The position numbers and the translations under genes are program-made. A stretch of 64,000 nucleotides of DNA, taken from assembly GCA_963831535.1 (NCBI GenBank), contig CAWHQP010000001.1, forward strand, positions 310,001 to 374,000, given 5' to 3'. The DNA is from Bog-756 sp963831535 (GTDB lineage Bacteria > Actinomycetota > Acidimicrobiia > Acidimicrobiales > RAAP-2). Every line of letters starts with the position of its first letter. The first letter of the stretch is position 1. Positions 49,492 through 56,891 of this stretch are shown here, in pieces. Under the pieces are notes generated by a model. The model was given only the letters and a program-made list of their open reading frames with translations, made no database searches and was not told where the DNA came from.

Positions 49492-49722
49492 CGCCGCACC
49501 TGCACTTCTGTCACCCGGCGTACGTCGTGCTTCACTCGGTCACACTGCCTCGGTAGTAACGGACGTTGCCGGCCCCGGTCCACCCGTCAAGCGTAGGCGG
49601 GATCGCACCGGTTGCCTACGGCGGTCCTCAGGGTCCACCAGCATGGCGGGCCGGTGCCCACGACGCCAGTCGCCACCCGACCGGTTGCGGTCCGATGGCA
49701 GGCTCCCGGGCATCGCCGGGCC
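49492..49722. other. rex-hemA intergenic region with inverted repeat
   Basis: 231 bp without a gene. CGTAGGC (49592-49598) and GCCTACG (49614-49620) form a 7-bp hairpin with a 15-nt loop, possibly a terminator or attenuator after rex. On the hemA strand GTGACCGAGTGAAGC and GTGACAGAAGTGC look like an imperfect direct repeat close to the start. I see no match to the Rex operator TTGTGAAN4TTCACAA. Confidence 0.4.
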
Positions 49723-50472
49723 TCAATCGCCGGTGGAACCGGAAAGTCCGATGGAACGGATGCCCGGCATGTCGGTGCCACCGGCAGTGTCCTCCCGTCG
49801 TGCCTGGTAAAAGCTCATCACCTGCAGCTCGATACTCAGGTCCACGTACCGCAGGAGCACATCGCCCGGAACCTCGAGGACCTGGGGGGCGAAGTTGAGG
49901 ATCGACCGCACGCCCGCGCTGACCATGGTGTCGGTCACCCGCTGGGCCACCGACGCCGGGGTGGTGATCACCCCGATGGCCAGCGGGGACTCGGCCGCGA
50001 TGGCCGGGAGGTCGTCGGGGTGGCGCACCTCGACGCCGTCCACCCGTTCCCCGATGATGGCCGGATCGGTATCCAAGAGGGCCACCACGTCGAAGTTCCG
50101 GGCGGCGAATCCCTGGGACCGGGCCAGGGCCCGGCCCAGGTTCCCGATACCGGCGATGACCACCCGCCAGACCCGGTCGAGCCCGAGCTGACGGTCGATC
50201 TGTTCGATGAGGAAGGCCGCGTCGTACCCCGCCCCCCGAGTCCCGAACGACCCGAGGAGGGACAGGTCCTTGCGCACCTTGGCCGCGTTGACCCGGGCCG
50301 AGGAGGCCAGAAGCTCGGACGACACTGTGGCCGTGCCCGACCGGAGCAGCTCCTCGAGGATGCGCTGGTAGACCGGGAGCCGGGCCACGGTGGCCTCGGG
50401 AATCCGTCGGGGACCGGCCGCGGACGGTCCTGCTCGGGGACCGGGCGGCGGGGTCGGGGGGCGGCTGGCCAC
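49723..50472 (-). CDS. rex: Redox-sensing transcriptional repressor Rex
   Basis: Binds NADH or NAD+ and controls respiration genes. The winged-helix part PVYQRILEELLRSGTATVSSELLA with VNAAKVRKDLSLLGSFGTRGAGYD is classic Rex, and the Rossmann motif VVIAGIGNLGRALARSQGF follows near residue 125. GTG at 50472 gives 249 residues and avoids overlap with the upstream gene; an ATG at 50574 would add 34 low-complexity residues. A TACGAT sequence 7 nt upstream favours the GTG. It heads the hemA-C-cobA-D-B-L run, as in Streptomyces, where rex lies with hem genes. Confidence 0.93.
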   Translation of the reverse strand: MASRPPTPPPGPRAGPSAAGPRRIPEATVARLPVYQRILEELLRSGTATVSSELLASSARVNAAKVRKDLSLLGSFGTRGAGYDAAFLIEQIDRQLGLDRVWRVVIAGIGNLGRALARSQGFAARNFDVVALLDTDPAIIGERVDGVEVRHPDDLPAIAAESPLAIGVITTPASVAQRVTDTMVSAGVRSILNFAPQVLEVPGDVLLRYVDLSIELQVMSFYQARREDTAGGTDMPGIRSIGLSGSTGD

Positions 50473-50479
50473 GGGTCGG

Positions 50480-50485
50480 ATCGTA
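50480..50485 (-). promoter_or_regulatory. Putative -10 element TACGAT for rex
   Basis: On the minus strand TACGAT is followed by 7 nt and then the GTG at 50472, the spacing of an actinobacterial leaderless promoter. It supports the shorter Rex start. Confidence 0.4.
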
Positions 50486-50542
50486 GGACCAGGGAGACGA
50501 TGGCGGAAATCCCGATCGGCGGCGGCCCGGGCGGCCGCCGTG

Positions 50543-51574
50543 TCAGGCGTCGTGGCCGCCCGACCTTCGGGCACCCCCGGTGGTCTCGGCCCCGATCAGA
50601 ACGATCGCCCCGGTCCCGGGTATCTCGAGGGCGCGGGCCGCCGACTCCCGGTCGAGCACCAGGGACACCTGCCCGTTGGCGTCCTCCAGGAGTCCGAACT
50701 CGCCCCCGGTCAGCTCGGCGAAGGCCCGGACCCTCCTGGCCACGACCGGACCGCCCTGCCCGCCTCCCCCTTCTGGTTCCCCTTCCCTTTCCCCTCCGTC
50801 CCCTCCCCGCCCAGCTCCTCGGAGGTGACCGGAGAGGACGGTGACCTGCGCCGTGGCGCCGAGGGTCACCCCGACAGCGGACAGGTCATCGGGTGCGGTC
50901 GCCAGCTGGACGTTGCCGAACCCGTCGATCCAGGTGACACCGGCGCGCACCCCAGGTCCGTCGGCGGTCGGGCCCCGGCTCCCGTCCACCGATCGACCCC
51001 CCTCGCCCTCGGCCCCACGGGCCGGTACCGCCGCCAGTGTGGCGGTGTCGATGGGGTCACCGATCTGTTCGGCGTCGCCGCCGGCGACCAGGTGGGCGGC
51101 GACAGGGGCGAACACGTCGCGGCCGTCGAAGGTGAACCCGCCCGGGACCGTTCCGACCCGTTGGCGGTCGATGGCCACGGCGGCCAGCACCCCGCCGAGG
51201 GAGGCGGCCAGGGGAAGGAGCAGGCCGTTGTCCGGACCCACCAACCACTGTGGTCCTCCCGGCGGGACCTCGAGAGCGACGCCCCGCCGGTCCGTCCCCA
51301 CGCCGGGGTCGACCACGGCCAGGACGACACCGGCACCGAGAAAGGGGCCCGACCGCACGAGCAGTGCCGCGCCGGCGGCGACGTCGAAGGCCGGCACCTG
51401 GTGGGAGAGATCGATCACCGACAGGGTGGGAACCAAGCGGTGGAGTACGGCGTGGACGACACCCGCGAACTCGTCGACCGTGCCGTAGTCGGAGAGGAAG
51501 TACACCGCCGGGACCGGGCCCGATCCGTCGTGGCCAGGCGCTCCTGGCCCGGTTGTCCCTCCCAGCTCCGCCAT
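50543..51574 (-). CDS. S-adenosyl-L-methionine hydrolase (DUF62 family)
   Basis: 343 residues of the fluorinase/chlorinase-like superfamily; most members hydrolyse SAM to adenosine and methionine. FLSDYGTVDEFAGVVHAVL, VVDPGVGTDRR and VGPDNGLLLPLA are the conserved N-terminal blocks, and TWIDGFGNVQL opens the C-terminal domain. A Gly/Glu-rich insertion (about residues 255-275) interrupts the C-terminal part. It lies between proC and rex in one orientation. Confidence 0.88.
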   Translation of the reverse strand: MAELGGTTGPGAPGHDGSGPVPAVYFLSDYGTVDEFAGVVHAVLHRLVPTLSVIDLSHQVPAFDVAAGAALLVRSGPFLGAGVVLAVVDPGVGTDRRGVALEVPPGGPQWLVGPDNGLLLPLAASLGGVLAAVAIDRQRVGTVPGGFTFDGRDVFAPVAAHLVAGGDAEQIGDPIDTATLAAVPARGAEGEGGRSVDGSRGPTADGPGVRAGVTWIDGFGNVQLATAPDDLSAVGVTLGATAQVTVLSGHLRGAGRGGDGGEREGEPEGGGGQGGPVVARRVRAFAELTGGEFGLLEDANGQVSLVLDRESAARALEIPGTGAIVLIGAETTGGARRSGGHDA

Positions 51575-51617
51575 CCCTAGGGTTTTCCCCGCCGGCGGTC
51601 GGTCATCGGACGTCCGC

Positions 51618-52409
51618 CTAGCGCCCCAGCTGCCTCGAGCGCTCGGTGGCCGCCGCCACGGCCTCGATGAACGCCGACCGCACCGCTTTGAACTCGAGGG
51701 TCCGTACTGCCGCTGCCGTCGTGCCTCCCGGTGAGGTCACCGCAGCCCGCAGGGCACCGGGATCGTCACCGGACTCGGCCATCATCCGGGCCGAACCCAG
51801 CATGGTGCCCACTACCAGCTGGTGGCTCACCTGGCGGGAGAGCCCGGCCGTGACCCCGGCGTCGATGAGGGCCTCAGCCACCAGGAACACGTAGGCCGGT
51901 CCCGAGCCGGATATGCCGGTGACGGCGTCGAGCTGGCGCTCGGGGAGGCGGACCACCGAGCCCACCGAGCCGAGAATGCCCTCGGCCCAGTCCAGGTCGG
52001 CCGACGTGGCCGCCGCACCACCGGACATGCCGGCCACCCCGGCCCCGATGAGGGCGGGGGTATTGGGCATGGACCGGACCACCACCACACCCGGGCCGAG
52101 CGCCTCCTCCAGCCGGGCCGTGGACAGGCCGGCCACGATGGAGAGGACCCGGGTCACGCCGACCGCCGAGAGGGTGCGGGCCACGGCCTCGGCCACGTCC
52201 GGCTTGACCGCCAGTACGGCGTCGGCCGCCTCGACCGGGCCCTCGACCACGGCCAGACCGGGGTGGGCCTCCGCCAAGCGCCGACGTTGGCCCTCGTCCG
52301 GCTCGCTCACCGACAGGTCCGAAACGGGAGACCAGCCGCCGGCAATGAGGCCCGCCACCAGGGCGGAGCCCATCCTCCCACCCCCGACGACCACGAGCTT
52401 GGGTGCCAT
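51618..52409 (-). CDS. proC: Pyrroline-5-carboxylate reductase
   Basis: Last step of proline synthesis, NAD(P)H-dependent. 263 residues with the Rossmann start LVVVGGGRMGSALVAGLIAGGW, MPNTPALIGAGVAG, SGSGPAYVFLVAEALIDAGV and the C-terminal VTSPGGTTAAAVRTLE signature. It ends 43 bp before the SAM hydrolase gene. Confidence 0.97.
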   Translation of the reverse strand: MAPKLVVVGGGRMGSALVAGLIAGGWSPVSDLSVSEPDEGQRRRLAEAHPGLAVVEGPVEAADAVLAVKPDVAEAVARTLSAVGVTRVLSIVAGLSTARLEEALGPGVVVVRSMPNTPALIGAGVAGMSGGAAATSADLDWAEGILGSVGSVVRLPERQLDAVTGISGSGPAYVFLVAEALIDAGVTAGLSRQVSHQLVVGTMLGSARMMAESGDDPGALRAAVTSPGGTTAAAVRTLEFKAVRSAFIEAVAAATERSRQLGR

Positions 52410-52514
52410 GCGGGGAGACGCTACCAGCGCGCCGTCCGACTCCCGGGTGCCGTGCCGGGGTCGCCGTCCCGCCGCGGGTCGGGTCGACCGGTCCGGTCCC
52501 GCCGGCGGAACGGC

Positions 52515-53033
52515 TCAGACCGCGGGGACGCGGGCCGAGGGTGGGCGGCGTCGGTACCGACCCTCGTAACCGATGCTCATGGCCGTGGGGAAGCACTCGT
52601 CGGTGTAGGCCAGTGACGCCCCCATGATCCGGTCGAGTTCCTCGTCGTCCACCCGCTCGACCGGTACTCGCCCCACCAGGTAGACGGCTTCCTCGGGCCC
52701 GAGGGCGAAGGACATTCCGAGCAGATCGGCGTTCTTCTTCAGTAGGTACTCCCAGGTGGCCTCGATGTTGGTCTCCGGGCCGGGCATGAACTGGGTCTCG
52801 TGGTGGAGCGTGCGCTGGCGCAACGTCAGCCACACGGTGACGAACTCCTTCTCCTCGCCGCGCAGCCGGAGGTACCACCGGGGGGCGCCGGTCACCGGGT
52901 CGCCCCCGGCCTGGCGGTCTACGGCCACCAGGGCGGCCCCGTCGGCCAGTTCCCGCTCACCCCACCGGTCGATCACCGCGCACACCGCCTCCCGCTCCTC
53001 GGGTCCGAGAATGCCACCCCAGCGATCGGTCAC
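52515..53033 (-). CDS. YbjN-domain protein
   Basis: 172 residues from a GTG overlapping the mshA stop (GTGA). The fold resembles the YbjN/type III secretion chaperone-like group: WYLRLRGEEKEFVTVWLTLRQRTLHHETQFMP, then EYLLKKNADLLGMSFALGPEEAVYLVGRVP. From memory, a YbjN-like gene also follows mshA in Mycobacterium tuberculosis (Rv0487 after Rv0486). Function unknown. Confidence 0.82.
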   Translation of the reverse strand: MTDRWGGILGPEEREAVCAVIDRWGERELADGAALVAVDRQAGGDPVTGAPRWYLRLRGEEKEFVTVWLTLRQRTLHHETQFMPGPETNIEATWEYLLKKNADLLGMSFALGPEEAVYLVGRVPVERVDDEELDRIMGASLAYTDECFPTAMSIGYEGRYRRRPPSARVPAV

Positions 53034-54292
53034 GAGCACTCGACGAGGCGGCCCGCGGTGAGATCGGCGTAGATCTCGGTGAGCAGGTGGGCGGCGCGGG
53101 CCCAGGTGTAGCGACGGGCCCGCAGGACTGCCCCAGTGCTGAGTCGCTCGGCCAGCAGCGGCTCGGCCAGGATCTGGCGGACCCAGGCGGCGAAGGACTC
53201 CGGGGTCGGCTCCTCCACCAAGAAGCCGGTGCGGCCGTGGTCGATCAGACTGCGCAGGCCGCCGACATCGGAGGCCACCACCGGGGTGCCGCACGCCGCC
53301 GCCTCCAGCGCCACCAGTCCGAACGACTCCGAACGGCTCGGCACCAGGCAGACGTCGCTGGCCCGGTAGTAGGTGGAGAGCAGCTCGTGGGGCTGCGGGG
53401 GAACAAACACGACACGGTCCCCCAGCCCCAGTTCGTCCACCAGCGATTCGATCCGGGCGACCTCGATCTCACCGTGGGGACCGCTGGGCCCACCCACGAT
53501 GATCAGCCGGCACCCGGGGTGGTCGGGGACCAGCGAGGCCAGGGTGCGCACCGCCACCGCCACCCCCTTCAGCGGTTGGATGCGGCCAACGAAGACCAGC
53601 AGCGGGCCCTCCCCGTCGAGGCCGATGGCCCGGCGGGCCTGTCGGCGGTCACCGGGGCCGAAGAATGCGTGGTCGACACCCGGGGCCACGATCCGGATCC
53701 GGGAGGGATCGGCCCCGTACAGCTCGGAGATCTGGGTGGCCTCCACCGAACAGGAGGCCAGCACGGTGTCCGAACAGCGGATGACGGCCGCCTCGGCCTC
53801 CGCCCGACGGTGGGGGGCGTCGGCCTGGACCTCCTCCGGACTGGCCTCGGCCTTGACCCGGTCGAGCGTGTGGAAGGTCGACACCAGGGGAAGATTGAGT
53901 CGGTGCTTGATCACATGACCCGCCACGCCGCTCAACCAGTAGTTGGCGTGTACGGCGTCGAAGGGCACGTCCCACTCGGTACCGAGGTCGCCGGACCCCT
54001 GCATGGATTTCATGACGCCATCCGCAAACTCCTCGATGACGGCGGGCAGCGCCTCTTTGGCCATGGGGCGGGGCGGCCCGGCCGAGACGTGGTGGACCCG
54101 GAACCCGGGTTCGATGTCGACCACAGCCGGGAGGTCTTCGGACCACGCCCGGGTGAACACGTCGCAGGCCACGCCGGCCCGGGCCAGGGCCGACGAGAGC
54201 TCGCGGACGTACACGTTCATGCCGCCACCGTCCCCGGTGCCCGGTTGGGCCAGGGGTGACGTGTGAAGGGACAGAACAGCCAGACGCCTCAT
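53030..54292 (-). CDS. mshA: D-inositol-3-phosphate glycosyltransferase, mycothiol synthesis
   Basis: GT4 glycosyltransferase that transfers GlcNAc to 1L-myo-inositol-1-phosphate, the first step of mycothiol. The start LSLHTSPLAQPGTGDGGGMNVYVRELS is diagnostic of MshA. FVGRIQPLKGV, the SRSESFGLVALEAAACGTPVVA donor-site block (E-x7-E) and DVGG are present. 420 residues, normal length. Adjacency to ybjN and, further on, proC and the hem genes agrees with mycobacterial gene order. Confidence 0.95.
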   Translation of the reverse strand: MRRLAVLSLHTSPLAQPGTGDGGGMNVYVRELSSALARAGVACDVFTRAWSEDLPAVVDIEPGFRVHHVSAGPPRPMAKEALPAVIEEFADGVMKSMQGSGDLGTEWDVPFDAVHANYWLSGVAGHVIKHRLNLPLVSTFHTLDRVKAEASPEEVQADAPHRRAEAEAAVIRCSDTVLASCSVEATQISELYGADPSRIRIVAPGVDHAFFGPGDRRQARRAIGLDGEGPLLVFVGRIQPLKGVAVAVRTLASLVPDHPGCRLIIVGGPSGPHGEIEVARIESLVDELGLGDRVVFVPPQPHELLSTYYRASDVCLVPSRSESFGLVALEAAACGTPVVASDVGGLRSLIDHGRTGFLVEEPTPESFAAWVRQILAEPLLAERLSTGAVLRARRYTWARAAHLLTEIYADLTAGRLVECS

Positions 54293-54321
54293 GCCACAGC
54301 GAGCCTACCGGGAGGCCCCGC

Positions 54322-54852
54322 TCAGCCGGCGACCGACGTGGGCCCGAGCCCCGCCGGTGTCGTCACCTGGGGATCCGCGCTCGGTGCGGCCTCGACGTCG
54401 GAGACCGGGGCGGCCCCGCTCGGGCTTGCCTCGGAGTCGGCGTTCCCGGGGGTGGTCCGGTTCGTGGTGGCCCCGGCCGCGGTGGCCTCGTCCTCGTTCT
54501 CGTGGCGGAACGACAGGTAGATCCGCAGGAGGGCCTGGCGCTGCTCCTCGGTGAGGTGATGGTCGTTGAAGATGTGCCGGGACAGGTCGGTGTCCCCGTC
54601 GGGGCGTTCGAGGATGCCGGCCTGGACGTAGAGGGTTTCCGCCGAGATGCGCAGGGCCTTGGCGATCTGCTGGAGAATCTCGGCGGACGGTCGGCGGAGA
54701 CCACGTTCGATCTGGCTCAGGTAGGGGTTGGAGATCCCGGCCAACTCGGAGAGGCGCCGTAGGGACAGACGCGCCGAACTGCGCTGCTCCCGGATGAACG
54801 AGCCCAGTTCGTTCACCAGCTGGGCCCCTTCGCTGTGGGCGGGCTCCTTCAT
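54322..54852 (-). CDS. XRE-family helix-turn-helix regulator
   Basis: 176 residues. The HTH occupies about residues 12-66 (LGSFIREQRSSARLSLRRLSELAGISNPYLSQIERGLRRPSAEILQQIAKAL), followed by a helical stretch and a Thr/Ala-rich tail of about 60 residues. It resembles the small XRE regulator found near this part of mycobacterial chromosomes (Rv0474 type). It lies 30 bp past the rsiG-like gene and is probably in the same transcript. Target unknown. Confidence 0.88.
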   Translation of the reverse strand: MKEPAHSEGAQLVNELGSFIREQRSSARLSLRRLSELAGISNPYLSQIERGLRRPSAEILQQIAKALRISAETLYVQAGILERPDGDTDLSRHIFNDHHLTEEQRQALLRIYLSFRHENEDEATAAGATTNRTTPGNADSEASPSGAAPVSDVEAAPSADPQVTTPAGLGPTSVAG

Positions 54853-54882
54853 GGCCGGAGGGCGTTCACCGGAGGAGGGCCC

Positions 54883-55428
54883 TCACGTCAAGAGGCCGTC
54901 GACCGAGGCGCGTCCCGTCTTGTGTCGGTCCACCAACTCGGCCTGGAGGGTGTCGATCCGCTCATGCAGGGCCCGACGGTCGGCCGACACCCGGGCCTCG
55001 ATGGACTCCAGCCGCCCGGCGATGCTGTTGAGCTGGTCGATGTCCAGCTCGGCCAGGGATCCGATCTCGTCGGCACCGAGGACCGCGTCAAGCTCGGCGG
55101 TGAGGTCGGCCTCCTCGGTGTCCGGCGACAGCAACTGGGGAAGGTGGGCCGGCGCGTGGGAACGGCCGGGACCCGACGAGAGGATGGCGGGTAGGTCGTT
55201 GACCAGGGACCCGAGATCCCGCAGGGCGTCCGAGCCGGGGTGCTCGAGATAGGTGTGGACGATGTCGAGTCGACCCTGGATCAGGCGTCGGAGGTAGGAC
55301 AGCACCACCTCGGCCTCTTGGCACTCGGTACGCATGGCCCGGATATCGGCCAGGCTACGGTCCCGCATGCCGTCGAGGTAGTTGCTGGTCAGGATGCGGT
55401 CGAGATCGTCCTGGTGGCTGGTCATCAC
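54883..55428 (-). CDS. rsiG: RsiG-type c-di-GMP-dependent anti-sigma factor homologue
   Basis: 181 residues, almost all helical. RsiG of Streptomyces binds c-di-GMP by E-x3-S-x2-R-x3-Q-x3-D motifs and then holds sigma factor WhiG. Here E40-S44-R47-Q51-D55 (EVVLSYLRRLIQGRLD) is a perfect motif, and E144-S148-R151-H155-D159 (EARVSADRRALHERID) is a second with His for Gln. The two lie in the first and last helices, as in the two-motif form. GTG 55428 overlaps the sodX stop by 4 bp; ATG 55425 is an alternative. Similar proteins are often labelled aerial mycelium formation protein. No WhiG-like sigma gene is in the window. Confidence 0.85.
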   Translation of the reverse strand: MMTSHQDDLDRILTSNYLDGMRDRSLADIRAMRTECQEAEVVLSYLRRLIQGRLDIVHTYLEHPGSDALRDLGSLVNDLPAILSSGPGRSHAPAHLPQLLSPDTEEADLTAELDAVLGADEIGSLAELDIDQLNSIAGRLESIEARVSADRRALHERIDTLQAELVDRHKTGRASVDGLLT

Positions 55429-55871
55429 GCCTGATCGTACTCCCCCGGCCCGGGGACGGCGCCGTTCCTGCCCGACGGTGCGTAGCGATAGACCGCCCTG
55501 CCGATGATGGCGGAGCGGGAGACGGGGCCGAACGAGCGGCTGTCGGTGCTGAACTGGCGCGAGTCGCCCTCGACTTCGAGGGTGCCCAGACCGGAGTCGA
55601 CGGACCGTACCCGCTTGATCAGGATGCGGTCGGGACGGCGGGGGTCACGGAGCGCAACCACCTGCCCGGGTCCGGGTCGGAAGGGCGAGCGCCAGGGAAC
55701 CCGCAGCACGACGAGACGGTCCCCGGGCAGGAGGGCGGGAACCATCGAGGAGCCGACCACCTCCACGCGGCGGAACGGGTGGTAGCGGGCCGCGGCCAGC
55801 AGCCCGGCCACCGTCACCACCAACCACAGCAGGGGGCCCCACCGGCCGGCGTTCGGGTCGACGGTTCCCAT
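55425..55871 (-). CDS. sodX: Ni-superoxide dismutase maturation peptidase (S26 signal-peptidase-like)
   Basis: 148 residues. An N-terminal membrane helix (about 12-29) is followed by the S26 motif VVGSSMVPALLPGDRLVV with catalytic Ser42, and by the general-base Lys86 in ILIKRVRS. EGDSRQFSTDSRSFG (101-115) is the third conserved box. It removes the Ni-SOD leader so that the His of HCDLPCG becomes the N-terminus. It is divergent from sodN here; in the arrangements I know, the two genes run in the same direction. ATG 55871 is chosen because upstream codons are antisense to the sodN leader region. Confidence 0.92.
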   Translation of the reverse strand: MGTVDPNAGRWGPLLWLVVTVAGLLAAARYHPFRRVEVVGSSMVPALLPGDRLVVLRVPWRSPFRPGPGQVVALRDPRRPDRILIKRVRSVDSGLGTLEVEGDSRQFSTDSRSFGPVSRSAIIGRAVYRYAPSGRNGAVPGPGEYDQA

Positions 55872-55899
55872 CAGGCCGGCGTGCCGGCGCAGACGGGAT

Positions 55900-55927
55900 C
55901 CCAGGTTCGGGACCCGGAGAACCTGGG
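55900..55927. promoter_or_regulatory. Inverted repeat in the sodX-sodN divergent region
   Basis: CCCAGGTTC (55900-55908) and GAACCTGGG (55919-55927) are perfect 9-bp arms around a 10-nt spacer. It sits 29 bp upstream of sodX and about 100 bp before sodN, a plausible operator for either gene. Confidence 0.5.
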
Positions 55928-56012
55928 TAAGGTGAGCGGGAAGGGCACCGTAACCAGTCTGCACCAGTCCGTGGTCCAGGACGAACACCATCCAGCCGAA
56001 CACCCCGTTTCC

Positions 56013-56022
56013 GGAGAAGGAG
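56013..56022 (+). promoter_or_regulatory. Strong ribosome-binding site of sodN
   Basis: GGAGAAGGAG ends 8 nt before the ATG at 56031 and only 2 nt before an in-frame ATG at 56025, so 56031 is the better start. Confidence 0.7.
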
Positions 56023-56030
56023 TCATGCGC

Positions 56031-56447
56031 ATGCGCCTCGTAGACCAACTGCTCGCCACCATCGACCGAGTGGCTGCCCCCCGGGCGGCCCACGCCCACT
56101 GCGACCTGCCTTGTGGCGTCTACGATCCGGCCCAGGCCCGCATCGAGGCCGAGTCGGTCAAGGGCACCATCACCAAGTACAACGACTCCGACGACGAGTC
56201 CTTCAAGACCCGGGCCATCATCATCAAAGAGGCCCGGGCCGACCTGGTCAAGCAGCACCTGTGGGTGCTGTGGACCGACTACTTCAAGCCCGAGCACCTC
56301 GAGAAGTTCCCCAACCTGCACGATCTGTTCTGGAAGGCCACCAAGAAGGCCGGCGAGGTCAAGAAGAGCAACGACGTCGCCGTGGCCGACGACCTGCTGG
56401 CCCAGATCGCCGAGATCGACCGGATCTTCTGGGAGACCAAGAAGTAA
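56031..56447 (+). CDS. sodN: Nickel superoxide dismutase precursor
   Basis: Dismutates superoxide at a Ni site built from the mature N-terminus. Residues 23-31, HCDLPCGVY, give the Ni ligands His1, Cys2 and Cys6 once the 22-residue leader is removed after AHA. The mature chain is 116 residues, matching the family's 117. Helical hairpin segments follow (SFKTRAIIIKEARADLVKQHLWVLWTDYFKPEHL). The leader lacks a classical secretion signal, which suggests a cytoplasmic enzyme. Divergent sodX supplies the protease. No terminator is clear downstream. Confidence 0.97.
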   Translation: MRLVDQLLATIDRVAAPRAAHAHCDLPCGVYDPAQARIEAESVKGTITKYNDSDDESFKTRAIIIKEARADLVKQHLWVLWTDYFKPEHLEKFPNLHDLFWKATKKAGEVKKSNDVAVADDLLAQIAEIDRIFWETKK

Positions 56448-56891
56448 AGGGACTCCGTCGATAAGGGAGTATTCGGAGAAAGTGGATTCACCAGGTGCTT
56501 AGCATCCGAACACTTCCGGTCAACTCCGCCCGCTTCTGAACCTCTTGCGGACTGGATGCGGACTGAGCCATCGCAATCCTCAGCACTGGCCGTGACCACG
56601 CCTCGATGGTGGCTGACGACCGTCCTCTCCCCACAAGGGGTTCCTCTGCGGCAGCACTAACCGAATCCCGACAAGTGAGGGATCTCGGCTCCCTGGCGTC
56701 GAGATCCCTTCGATCTGGTCCGATCTCCAGAGGCGGCCCAAAATCTGGTCCGCCCGGCCCGATTCCAGCCTGACACCTCCCCCGCCACCCGATGCAGTCC
56801 GGGCGGCGCCGCGCGTGGCCAGGCGAGCGGTGAGCAGGGGCTTGGGATACCTTCGCCCGCAACGGAGTCTCCTGAACGAGGGGTGGGGCGC
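56448..56891. other. Non-coding gap with inverted and direct repeats
   Basis: 444 bp with no supportable gene. AGGGATCTCG (56678-56687) and CGAGATCCCT (56700-56709) are perfect 10-bp arms with a 12-nt spacer. ATCTGGTCCG occurs twice, at 56713-56722 and 56743-56752. This could be a terminator plus a regulatory site for the secreted protein gene. Confidence 0.5.

Noticed and set aside
49492..49722. A Rex operator upstream of hemA
   Set aside because: No sequence close to TTGTGAAN4TTCACAA was found on either strand.
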